Source of the DNA: Actinomycetota bacterium
GTDB taxonomy: Bacteria; Actinomycetota; Humimicrobiia; Humimicrobiales; Humimicrobiaceae
NCBI GenBank assembly: GCA_028697935.1
Contig: JAQVEM010000037.1
Span: 1-11,144, forward strand
Reading direction: 5' to 3'
Length of the DNA: 11,144 bases
Part shown: positions 1 through 6,822 of the stretch, one piece after another
Position numbering within the stretch: the stretch's first letter is position 1
Layout: every line of letters starts with the position of its first letter
Notes under the pieces: generated by a model
What the model saw: the letters and a program-made list of their open reading frames with translations, nothing else
Database searches by the model: none
What the model was told of the DNA's origin: nothing
Made by a program: the position numbers and the translations under genes

Positions 1-280
1 CTTTTAAAAAAGCTTTATCACTTATACCTTTTGCCATTTCCGGGAAAACAGGGTTTATTATATCCGGTATTAAGAGACCAATTGTTTTGCTTTTGTTTTT
101 AACAAGATTCCGTGCAAAAAAATTAGGCCTGTAGTCTAACTCTTCAATCACTTTTTGTACTCGTTTCTTAGTTGAGTTCTTTACTAAAGGGCTGTTATTT
201 AAAACTCTGGATACTGTAGCAATGGAAACCCCTGCTTTATTTGCAATTTCATATATTGATTTTTTCTTCTTTTCTGCCAT
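1..280 (-). CDS. LacI-family transcriptional regulator, N-terminal part (truncated by window edge)
   Basis: Translated from the ATG whose complement lies at 278-280, this gives 93 residues before running off the left edge. It starts MAEKKKKSIYEIANKAGVS and continues with the LacI-type helix-turn-helix: recognition helix SIATVSRVLN at about residues 19-28, then the hinge region ending in ELDYRPNFFARNL at about 49-61. After it comes the start of the periplasmic-binding-protein-like effector domain (TIGLLIPDIINPVFPEMA). The family consists of sugar-responsive dimeric repressors. The recognition helix resembles that of CcpA-like members, which fits the cre-like palindromes at 367-380 and 466-479. 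The gene is divergent from the importer/phosphorylase operon, so it is probably the local repressor and probably autoregulated. The ribosome site is weak (AAAGATGGT, complement of 289-297). The effector-binding domain is outside the window, so the inducer cannot be inferred. Confidence 0.95.
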   Translation of the reverse strand, partial: MAEKKKKSIYEIANKAGVSIATVSRVLNNSPLVKNSTKKRVQKVIEELDYRPNFFARNLVKNKSKTIGLLIPDIINPVFPEMAKGISDKAFLK

Positions 281-325
281 TTGTTTTTACCATCTTTAAT
301 AATTTTAAAAATTATATAAAAAACC

Positions 326-353
326 TTGCAATTGGTTTTTTTTATATTATAAT
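326..353 (+). promoter_or_regulatory. Candidate sigma-70 promoter P1 for the importer/phosphorylase operon
   Basis: TTGCAA (326-331), a 16-base spacer and a consensus TATAAT (348-353) lie upstream of the solute-binding protein gene. The expected start site is about 360, only a few bases before the operator at 367-380, where a bound repressor would stop initiation or early elongation. The same A/T segment also serves the candidate divergent promoter. The resulting leader before the GTG at 694 would be about 330 bases. Confidence 0.45.
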
Positions 354-372
354 AAAAATCATCAATTGTAAA
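344..372 (-). promoter_or_regulatory. Candidate promoter for the LacI-type regulator
   Basis: On the minus strand, TTTACA (complement of 367-372) is followed after 17 bases by TAATAT (complement of 344-349). Transcription would then start about 60 bases before the regulator ATG. The -35 box lies inside the operator at 367-380, so repressor binding would also block this promoter, a usual autoregulation layout. This was judged by eye from hexamer matches only; a TATAAT at 346-351 with a 15-base spacer is an alternative -10. Confidence 0.4.
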
Positions 373-380
373 CGCTTACA
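367..380. promoter_or_regulatory. cre-like LacI-family operator O1
   Basis: TGTAAACGCTTACA is a 14-bp near-perfect palindrome with a central CG. It matches the known CcpA/cre consensus TGWAARCGYTWNCA at every position. It lies just downstream of candidate promoter P1 and over the -35 box of the divergent regulator promoter. The local LacI-type protein, whose recognition helix is CcpA-like, is the likeliest ligand. A global CcpA-type repressor encoded elsewhere could bind the same site. Confidence 0.8.
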
Positions 381-437
381 TTAAAATTTATGAAAATCAC
401 AATGGAATTACAAGAAAAATACAAATCTCGCTAAAAA

Positions 438-466
438 TTGCAGCCACCTTTTTTTTAAAATAAAAT
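438..466 (+). promoter_or_regulatory. Candidate second sigma-70 promoter P2
   Basis: TTGCAG (438-443), a 17-base spacer and TAAAAT (461-466) form a second plausible promoter on the plus strand. Its -10 box directly abuts operator O2 (466-479), so it would be closed by a repressor bound there. It would give a leader of about 220 bases before the solute-binding protein gene. The call rests on hexamer match and spacing only. Confidence 0.35.
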
Positions 467-479
467 GTAAGCCCTTACA
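466..479. promoter_or_regulatory. cre-like LacI-family operator O2
   Basis: TGTAAGCCCTTACA shares the TGTAA...TTACA arms and spacing of O1 and differs from the cre consensus only at the central G. The centres of O1 and O2 are 99 bp apart, which would allow either independent repression of two promoters or looping between two bound dimers. The position directly after the -10 box of candidate P2 supports a repressor role. Confidence 0.7.
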
Positions 480-556
480 ATTTAACTATTAATATTTATA
501 TAACTTTTATGAAAATACAAAAAGCTATTAATAACATGAATAAAGATAGAAAATAG

Positions 557-592
557 AAAGGAGGCTATTTGAAAAGTAAAAGTGGGATTTGA
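557..592 (+). other. Strong Shine-Dalgarno sequence without an annotated gene; possible 7-codon leader
   Basis: AAAGGAGG at 557-564 is the best ribosome-binding sequence in the window, yet no long reading frame follows it. Four bases later a TTG (569-571) opens a seven-codon frame (MKSKSGI) that stops with TGA at 590-592. It could be a translated leader peptide, the remnant of a former gene start, or chance. The spacing is short and no regulatory codon run is visible, so this is a weak call. The rest of the 281-693 gap holds only the promoters and operators listed, plus AT-rich sequence. Confidence 0.2.
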
Positions 593-693
593 ACAGACAC
601 AGCCAGATAAAGTCTTAATGAGTAACTGAACAAATCTCAAAAGAATTTTATTAAAATTTTAAAAAATGTAAATCAAAAGGAAGGAGAACAGAA

Positions 694-2211
694 GTGAAAA
701 AATCATTATTATGGATTGTTTTGCTGTCAATTTGTGTGTCAATGGTTTTAAGCTTCTCCTTTAGTGGATGTAAAACAAAAGAAACTGAAGAAGCAACTAA
801 AGAAGAGGTAGCCGGAGAAGAGGTGCCCGCGGAAGAACCTTCTGAGGAAGAAGAAACAGTCGAAGAGCCATCGGAGGGAGAATTACCGGGAGTTCTCACA
901 ATGCCAGAGCAAATTGCTGGTGGTCGTGAGGTTACAATTACTGTAGGTGATGTTCCGCCAGAATCACAGCCGGCCAAGTTTAAATTCTGGCAGGAGCAGG
1001 TTGCACGTTTTGAGGAAATGTATCCAAATGTAACTGTTGAAGGAACAGATTACGTATATTCTCCCGATTCATTTCCACCAATGCTGGCTGCCGGTCAGGA
1101 ACCAACCCTGTTTCTGGTTTACCTTACAGATCCTGGTATGATGATAAGGCAGGGCGTTTGTGCTGATCTAACAAAAATCTTTGATGAACAGGGATTAAGA
1201 GATGTATTTAATCCTATCCTGATTGATGCAGTATCCCAGGATGGAAAGATATACGGTATCCCATGGAATGCATACTCAATGGGTCTTGTTTATAATATCA
1301 ACATGTTTGAAGCCGCCGGTATAGATGGACCACCGGAGACATGGGATGAATTTGTAACAGCAGCGGATAAACTTACTGATCGTGACGCAGGAGTAGCAGG
1401 TTTTGCAATGTGCACAGGAGAAGTACATCAGGCTGGCTGGCACACTACTGTGCTGGCTTTTGATTATGCAGGCTTCAAAACCGAAGATGTCGCAATTGAG
1501 CAGGATGACGGAACATATAAAGCAGGTTTTAATAATGATGCAATGCTTTCTACGCTGAATTTTATCAAAGATCTACGCTGGAAATATGATGTATTGCCAC
1601 TTGAAAACCTTGTCTGGGATACTAATAATATAGAAGTTGCGCTCGGGCGTGCTGCTATGTCTTTATTTGCAGGTGACTGTTTAAAGTGGATTATGGAGAA
1701 CTATCCTGAAGTTGATATGAATCAGTTTGGTTATGCTCCATTACCAGTAGGACCGGATGGAAAGATCACTTCTCTGGGTGGCGGAAACATTTTTATGGTT
1801 AGTTCCAGGGCAACCGAAGATCAAATTGAAGCAGCTGCGTACTTCAGATTGTGGACATATCTTGATCCGGATGAAATTATAGCTAACTTTGAAGCTGGTA
1901 AAGAAGACCCAACAGTTGTTGTTGGTACCCCGTTATTACCAACATTTGTAGGAGAATTTCAGGAAGCATATGAAGCAGTTGAAGCAAAATATGCAAACAT
2001 GCCAGTTGAGAACTATAAACCTTTCAGGGACGCTATGAAAGAAGGTAAAATAGTTATAGCATCAGAAGGTCAGGTAGCTTTTCAGGAATACTATGCATTA
2101 CTGGGGGAAATTGTAAGTACTATTCTTGTAGATGAGAATGCCGACGTTGCTACTCTTCTTGAAAATGCTGCTAATAATTATCAAACAGGCGTACTTGATT
2201 TATTGAAGTAA
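694..2211 (+). CDS. ABC sugar transporter solute-binding lipoprotein (family 1, CUT1 type)
   Basis: This is an extracytoplasmic sugar receptor that hands its ligand to the two permeases encoded downstream. The start is GTG, preceded by GGAAGGAG (679-686) at 7 bases. Residues 1-25 form a Lys-led hydrophobic signal peptide ending in a lipobox-like FSGC with the lipidated Cys at 26; Phe at the -3 position is less usual than Leu. Residues 27-66 are a tether with about 17 Glu in 40 residues. The mature domain carries family-1 signatures: YNINMFEAAGIDGPPETWDEF at about 200-220, then YAPLPVGPDG (347-356) and SLGGGN (360-365). The length of 505 residues is longer than the usual 400-450, mostly because of the tether. 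The ligand cannot be read from the sequence. The phosphorylase genes downstream suggest an alpha-glucoside or a related oligosaccharide. It is first in the operon, behind the cre-like operators. Confidence 0.93.
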   Translation: MKKSLLWIVLLSICVSMVLSFSFSGCKTKETEEATKEEVAGEEVPAEEPSEEEETVEEPSEGELPGVLTMPEQIAGGREVTITVGDVPPESQPAKFKFWQEQVARFEEMYPNVTVEGTDYVYSPDSFPPMLAAGQEPTLFLVYLTDPGMMIRQGVCADLTKIFDEQGLRDVFNPILIDAVSQDGKIYGIPWNAYSMGLVYNINMFEAAGIDGPPETWDEFVTAADKLTDRDAGVAGFAMCTGEVHQAGWHTTVLAFDYAGFKTEDVAIEQDDGTYKAGFNNDAMLSTLNFIKDLRWKYDVLPLENLVWDTNNIEVALGRAAMSLFAGDCLKWIMENYPEVDMNQFGYAPLPVGPDGKITSLGGGNIFMVSSRATEDQIEAAAYFRLWTYLDPDEIIANFEAGKEDPTVVVGTPLLPTFVGEFQEAYEAVEAKYANMPVENYKPFRDAMKEGKIVIASEGQVAFQEYYALLGEIVSTILVDENADVATLLENAANNYQTGVLDLLK

Positions 2212-2270
2212 GGTAAGGAAAGATAAGAATAAACTTTTGAATTTATGCCACATCAGGTAAGCAGGTAAGA

Positions 2271-2318
2271 AAGAGGTGGTGGATAATATATTATGATATT
2301 ATAGTTCTACCACCTCTT
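2271..2318 (+). promoter_or_regulatory. Intercistronic stem-loop between binding protein and permease genes
   Basis: AAGAGGTGGT (2271-2280) pairs perfectly with ACCACCTCTT (2309-2318). Inside it ATAATAT (2283-2289) pairs with ATATTAT (2296-2302), closing a six-base loop. No U-run follows (the sequence continues ACTTAAAAAT), so it does not look like a complete intrinsic terminator. In binding-protein operons such a hairpin commonly protects the upstream mRNA from 3' decay or causes partial termination, giving more binding protein than permease. That role is inferred from position and structure. Confidence 0.7.
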
Positions 2319-2400
2319 ACTTAAAAATAGTGAATAAGAAAGAGAATTTAAAATAAGAAAATTACAGGAAAACAGTTATATTTTAAGATAAATTATAAAG

Positions 2401-3297
2401 ATGAGGACAAATATACGAAAAAAAATTAACTGGAAAAGGCAGGGAGTAGCATATCTTTTCCTATTACCATTTTTTATTGTCTTTACTATAGCTTGCTGGT
2501 ACCCCATGTGTAAAACGATTGTTTATAGTTTTCAGAGGGTTAATATTATGGGTTTCCAGGAATGGGCTGGTCTTAATAACTATTTACGTATGTTGAAAAA
2601 TCCTCTTTTTTGCACAGCCTGGAAGAATGTACTCGTCTTTGTGTTGCTCAGTCTTATATTAGGAGCACTGGTCCCAATCATTCTGGCTATAATAATTAAT
2701 GAGATGCGGCGACTTACTTCTTTATTCCAGACGATAGTTTACTTACCGGCTTTAATACCGGTATCGGTTGGACTTATAGTCTGGAGACAGATCTATGCAC
2801 CTAATGAAGGTATATTGAATAGCTTATTGAAATTAGTTGGTATTCCACCACAACTCTGGTTGCAGGACCCGACACTGGTAAAGCCTGCGATTATTATAGT
2901 TATGACATGGTTTGGGGCAGGAGGTACTACTCTTATATACCTGTCTGCTTTAAGAGAAATTCCACTGGAACTATATGAAGCAGCAGAACTTGATGGATTT
3001 TCAGTCTTTAAACGTATCAGGCATATTACTCTCCCTTATATCAGCTCCAGAATAAAAATTCTTGTGGTGATGCAGATTATTTTTGTATCACAGGTATTTA
3101 CAGAACCCTTTATTCTGACCGGTGGAGGGCCTGGCAACGCTACAAGGACACCGGCTATAGTAATTTATGAAACTGCATTTAGCATGAATGATTTTGGTCT
3201 GGCTGCTGCCTGGAGTGTATCAATTCTGGTTATTCTTGGTGTATTTAGTTTTCTATATGTCTGGTGGTCACAGAAAGAACAACAGGGAGAATTTTAA
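2401..3297 (+). CDS. ABC sugar transporter permease, MalF/UgpA-like (CUT1)
   Basis: This is one of two inner-membrane subunits of the importer. A Lys/Arg-rich N-terminus (residues 1-14) leads into TM1 at about 16-37; further membrane segments are at about 75-99, 110-128, 160-182, 217-237 and 267-289, the usual six. The ATPase-contacting EAA loop is clear at 193-212 (EAAELDGF...ITLP). Length 298 is normal for the family. The ATG at 2401 is the only reasonable start, since an in-frame TAA lies at 2389-2391, but no convincing Shine-Dalgarno precedes it. The neighbouring genes have good ones. With the hairpin upstream, this suggests low expression relative to the binding protein. No transporter ATPase gene is present in the window, so a shared MsmK/MalK-type ATPase elsewhere is expected. 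Confidence 0.93.
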   Translation: MRTNIRKKINWKRQGVAYLFLLPFFIVFTIACWYPMCKTIVYSFQRVNIMGFQEWAGLNNYLRMLKNPLFCTAWKNVLVFVLLSLILGALVPIILAIIINEMRRLTSLFQTIVYLPALIPVSVGLIVWRQIYAPNEGILNSLLKLVGIPPQLWLQDPTLVKPAIIIVMTWFGAGGTTLIYLSALREIPLELYEAAELDGFSVFKRIRHITLPYISSRIKILVVMQIIFVSQVFTEPFILTGGGPGNATRTPAIVIYETAFSMNDFGLAAAWSVSILVILGVFSFLYVWWSQKEQQGEF

Positions 3298-3364
3298 TGA
3301 TATGTACAAATTGTTTTTATATAGCATTTATCTTTTTGAATAGAAATAAACAGGGGAGAATTTA

Positions 3365-4231
3365 ATGAGCAGTCCGGTTAATCGTGGAGTTATGTCAAAT
3401 ACGGAATGGCGTACGCGAGGAGGGCGATTAGTTGGCCTTTTTTACTTGTTAATATTAATTCTGGTCAGCATATGTGTTCTCTTTCCATATTTATTCTCAT
3501 TCACTGCCGGTCTTAAAACCAGCAGCGAAATTTATAAAGGAGGGATTCATTTATTCCCGGAAGAGTGGAACTGGGGAAATTATGTAGAAGCATGGAACCG
3601 TTTTGATATGGTAAAGATGTTCCTTAACAGTATTATTGCTGCCGGTGGTGGAGTTCTGGGACAAGTAATTGTATCAACACTGGCTGCTTATAGTATATCA
3701 AGACTCAAACCAGTAGGCACCAGGGTTATTGTGACTCTGATTTTTGTAACACTGGGAGTGCCTGTGATGGCATATCTTATTCCCCGTTATATTATTATGA
3801 CAGACCTTCCGCTTATTCATGTCAGCCTGGTGAATAATTTCCTTGGTCTATGGCTCCCGTATTCTTGCAGTCCCTTCATGATCCTGGTGCTGATTAATTC
3901 TTTTGATGCTATACCTAAAGAAATTTTCGAAGCAGCGCAGCTAGATGGTGCTTCTGATCTGGGTATGTTTCTAAAAATTGCTCTTCCACTTTCCAGATCA
4001 ATTATTTATACACTTGGGTTTATGGCTCTTGTTACATTATGGGGGGATTTCCTCTGGCCATATCTAATTTTACGTTCTCCAGAGCTTCAACCAGTATCTG
4101 TACGACTGTATACTCTGACAAGACTTGCGCCGAGAAATCTCTTTCTGGCTGCTTCATTTATAGCTATGGTTCCTCCAACTATTGCTGCATGTTTCATAGT
4201 CAGGAAAATAAAGGGAGGGCTAACCCTGTAA
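3365..4231 (+). CDS. ABC sugar transporter permease, MalG/UgpE-like (CUT1)
   Basis: This is the second membrane subunit, partner of the permease encoded 67 bases upstream. TM1 spans about residues 22-46, followed by the MalG-type periplasmic stretch (TAGLKTSSEIYKGG), in which permeases of this type set up the first loop. The EAA loop is at 189-208 (EAAQLDGASD...ALP). The C-terminus ends in the basic, cytoplasmic VRKIKGGLTL, as is common in MalG-like proteins. Length 288 is typical. The start is supported by AGGGGAG (3352-3358), 6 bases ahead of the ATG. The order binding protein, MalF-like, MalG-like is the canonical CUT1 order. A 79-residue frame at 4039-4278 that overlaps the 3' end in another frame is only a shadow. 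Confidence 0.93.
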   Translation: MSSPVNRGVMSNTEWRTRGGRLVGLFYLLILILVSICVLFPYLFSFTAGLKTSSEIYKGGIHLFPEEWNWGNYVEAWNRFDMVKMFLNSIIAAGGGVLGQVIVSTLAAYSISRLKPVGTRVIVTLIFVTLGVPVMAYLIPRYIIMTDLPLIHVSLVNNFLGLWLPYSCSPFMILVLINSFDAIPKEIFEAAQLDGASDLGMFLKIALPLSRSIIYTLGFMALVTLWGDFLWPYLILRSPELQPVSVRLYTLTRLAPRNLFLAASFIAMVPPTIAACFIVRKIKGGLTL

Positions 4232-4520
4232 TATTAGTCCACGGCTTTGATATTTATTGTACGTTGTGCGGTATCTAAAGGTGTTTTTTAAATATCTTTT
4301 ATATCAAACATTTTACTTTAACTGTTAGTGATTATATTAAAGCCTGATTAATTTATATCTAAATTTATTTAAGTCAGGTAATAGGTTTTTACCGGTAAAA
4401 ATTATAAATACAGGAGCAACTATTTACGCAAATTAAAAATTTCTTTATTGATTTCCAGGCGGAAGTTACTGATAGGATAGAAAAGAATATAGAACAGGAG
4501 ACAAAACAGGAGATTAAGAA
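4232..4520. other. 289-bp gap between importer genes and first phosphorylase gene
   Basis: No coding frame or strong terminator is visible. The stretch is AT-rich. It holds the perfect palindrome at 4386-4401 with a TATAAA directly after it (4403-4408). Just before the first GH65 gene there are two copies of ACAGGAGA (4494-4501 and 4506-4513), the second of which provides that gene's ribosome site. The length and the palindrome suggest a separate internal promoter, so the enzyme genes may not depend wholly on transcription from the importer. Confidence 0.6.
4386..4401. promoter_or_regulatory. Perfect 16-bp palindrome, candidate operator
   Basis: TTTTTACCGGTAAAAA is identical to its reverse complement and has a central CG, as LacI-family operators do, but its arms differ from those of O1 and O2. 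A TATAAA at 4403-4408 follows at once. If that is a -10 box, the palindrome fills the space between -35 and -10. No good -35 hexamer is seen. As RNA it would make only a short weak hairpin, so a DNA-binding site is more likely than a terminator. Confidence 0.45.
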
Positions 4521-6764
4521 ATGATCAAACAATCTAAAGATTTCTGGATTTTAAAACAAAACAAATTAATTCCATCTGAAGCCCTTGCCTGGGAATCACT
4601 CTTTACCCAGGGATCAGGATATTTACAGATAAGGGGATCATTAGAAGAAAGGCTGGAAAATAGCCCTCAAAATATAGAATATGTAAGAAAGACTACAAAT
4701 GTCAGTGCAGAAAAATTTATAGATCAAAGTACAAGGTGGGGATGTTATATTCCTGGAATATATAGTCCGCATCCTGTATTTAATAATGAAATTACAAACC
4801 TTCCTTTTCCTCTGGGCATTGATTTATACATATCAGGTGAAAGACTCGATCCGCTAAATTCCACAATAGCAGAATTTTCACGTGAATTGAATTTAAAAAC
4901 TGCTTTATTAAAGAGAAATATGATATGGAAATGTAAAACTGGAGCAGTCCTCAATATTAAATGGAGAAGAATTGTACATGCCCTGGTAAAAAAGCTTATT
5001 CTTCAGGAGGTTGTTATTGTTCCGGATAAGGATATAGAAATAGAAGTAGTAGCCGGTATAGATGGAGATGTTCGAACAAATGGATATAATCATTTTACCA
5101 GAGTAGAATGTCAGGCTTCAAGTACGGGATGTTTATGTGTGGTAGAAACTGATGGTGGTAATCGTGTAGAAATTGCATCTATAATGTCCGGGGATGGTTG
5201 GAAGGGTGAGGCTAACGGAAAGTCTGCAAAGCAGATAAAAAAAATTAAATTAAAGGCTGGAGAGCAACTGGTATTAGAAAAAAGAAGTGCTCTGAGCTGT
5301 GATAGAGATATAGATGTACTATCTGCTAGTGAAGTACTGGATAGATATAAAGATATTAGTTTTGAGAAACTACTCACTGGCCATATTGAAGAGTGGGAAA
5401 AGCGCTGGGAAAAATCTGATATTGAAATAAAGGGAGATAAAAAATCACAATTAAATGTAAGGGTTTCCATTTATCATCTTCTTCGTTCATATGTAGATGA
5501 CGACAGGGTGTCAATTTGCAGTAAGGGTTATTCATCGGACGCGTACTGGGGGAGGTTTTTCTGGGATACCGAGATGTATATAATGCCTTTTTTCCTTTAT
5601 ACTGATCCTGCTAAAGCTAAAAACCTGATGAATTTTAGAATTAACACATTGCCTGCTGCAAGAGAGAATGCCAGAATGTATGGATATGCTGGTGCAAGAT
5701 ATCCATGGGAAGCAGATAGTAACGGAAAAGAAAACTGCCCGGATTACTTATGGCAATTCCGTGACCATCAAATTCATATATCGGGAGATGTAATATATGG
5801 ATTCTTGCATTATGCTTATGCGAGCGGGGATTACAGTTATCTGAAAGAAGATGCCGCAGAAGCTATAATAGAGATATGCAGATACTGGATGGATAGAATT
5901 GATAATGTTAATGGAAAGTCAGTGTTACTGGCAGTAACAGGGCCTGATGAGTACAATCCTCTAAAAAATAATAATTCTTTTACAAATCAAATAGTAATTC
6001 ATTCACTAAAAGCAGGAGCATCGATAGGAAAAGAAGCCGGAGTGAGTAATAAAGAGATAGCTGAATGGGAAAAAACTGCTGAGAATATTCCAATATTAAG
6101 GAGGCCGGACGGAATGATACTTCAGTTTGCTGAATTTGAATCTCTGGCTGAACCTGATTTTGTAAATTACTGGAAGGATAGAAATAAACCTTATGCGGAA
6201 TCTATAGATGAAGAAAGAATTTACAGAAATAAGAGCTCAAAACAACCTGATGTACTAATGATGATGTGGCTATTTATGAATGAATTTTCAGGAGAAGAAA
6301 TCAAGAAAGCATGGGATTACTATGAACCTTATTGCACCCATGACTCATCACTGTCTCCAGGTATACATGGGCTTATTGCAACACGGCTGGGTCTAAAAAA
6401 AGAAGCCTGGAAATACTGGGAAAAAACTTCAGATTTTGACTTTAATATTGAAAATGGAAAGACGAGCTCCGGAGTTCATATTGGCTGCCTGGCATCCATC
6501 TGGCAGTTTGTTGTTTTTGGTTTTGCAGGGGTTAAGACTGCAATGGAATCAGAAATATTGACTATGAATCCATTGCTTCCAGAGAAGTGGGAGCAAGTTA
6601 GTTTTCCGCTTATCTGGAAGGGACAGAGAGTAAAGGTAACTATAAATCATAAAAAGATTTTTGTTGAAAATATGAGTGACGGCAATTTAAAAGTTAATAT
6701 ATGTGGTAGGGAATATATAATTGCGGCCCAAAAAAGCGTTGGGCACATCATGCAGATTATTTAG
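4521..6764 (+). CDS. Glycoside hydrolase family 65 protein, probable inverting disaccharide phosphorylase (enzyme A)
   Basis: GH65 phosphorylases split alpha-glucosides with phosphate to beta-glucose 1-phosphate. The fold order fits: an N-terminal beta-sandwich (about 1-270), helical linker, (alpha/alpha)6 barrel (about 305-690) and small C-terminal beta domain. Conserved motifs are FWDTE (347-351), GPDEYNP with the expected general-acid Glu at 477, KQPDVL (574-579) and the phosphate-site HDSSLSP (607-613). The lack of a signal peptide places it in the cytoplasm. The ATG is supported by AGGAG (4508-4512) at 8 bases. Oddities are GSGYLQIRGSLEE near the N-terminus, where most members have GNGxxGxRG, and an acceptor-side region (YPWE at 394-397, HQIHIS at 416-421) unlike the maltose phosphorylase pattern I know. 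It shares little outside motifs with the second GH65 gene at 7601-9925. The substrate is therefore open; hydrolase activity, known for a few GH65 members, is a less likely alternative given the adjacent mutase. Confidence 0.9.
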   Translation: MIKQSKDFWILKQNKLIPSEALAWESLFTQGSGYLQIRGSLEERLENSPQNIEYVRKTTNVSAEKFIDQSTRWGCYIPGIYSPHPVFNNEITNLPFPLGIDLYISGERLDPLNSTIAEFSRELNLKTALLKRNMIWKCKTGAVLNIKWRRIVHALVKKLILQEVVIVPDKDIEIEVVAGIDGDVRTNGYNHFTRVECQASSTGCLCVVETDGGNRVEIASIMSGDGWKGEANGKSAKQIKKIKLKAGEQLVLEKRSALSCDRDIDVLSASEVLDRYKDISFEKLLTGHIEEWEKRWEKSDIEIKGDKKSQLNVRVSIYHLLRSYVDDDRVSICSKGYSSDAYWGRFFWDTEMYIMPFFLYTDPAKAKNLMNFRINTLPAARENARMYGYAGARYPWEADSNGKENCPDYLWQFRDHQIHISGDVIYGFLHYAYASGDYSYLKEDAAEAIIEICRYWMDRIDNVNGKSVLLAVTGPDEYNPLKNNNSFTNQIVIHSLKAGASIGKEAGVSNKEIAEWEKTAENIPILRRPDGMILQFAEFESLAEPDFVNYWKDRNKPYAESIDEERIYRNKSSKQPDVLMMMWLFMNEFSGEEIKKAWDYYEPYCTHDSSLSPGIHGLIATRLGLKKEAWKYWEKTSDFDFNIENGKTSSGVHIGCLASIWQFVVFGFAGVKTAMESEILTMNPLLPEKWEQVSFPLIWKGQRVKVTINHKKIFVENMSDGNLKVNICGREYIIAAQKSVGHIMQII

Positions 6765-6822
6765 ATGTGGTGTGGTAAAAGGACTTTAGAATTACGAGTA
6801 AAATCAGGGAGACGATCGTGAA

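Noticed and set aside
651..977. Minus-strand frame of 108 codons, Ser-rich
   Set aside because: It is the antisense of the Glu-rich tether of the binding protein; GAA/GAG repeats read as Ser/Phe codons on the other strand. No ribosome site and no recognisable domain.
2271..2330. Rho-independent terminator after the binding protein gene
   Set aside because: The stem is strong, but A-rich rather than U-rich sequence follows, so it was called an intercistronic hairpin instead.
4039..4278. Plus-strand 79-codon frame overlapping the end of the second permease
   Set aside because: It lies in another frame inside a clear permease gene, has no family resemblance, and its apparent start is within conserved membrane-segment coding sequence.
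4745..5470. Three minus-strand frames opposite the first GH65 gene
   Set aside because: They are opposite a well-supported coding region, with no motifs and no ribosome sites; they are shadows of the AT-rich coding strand.
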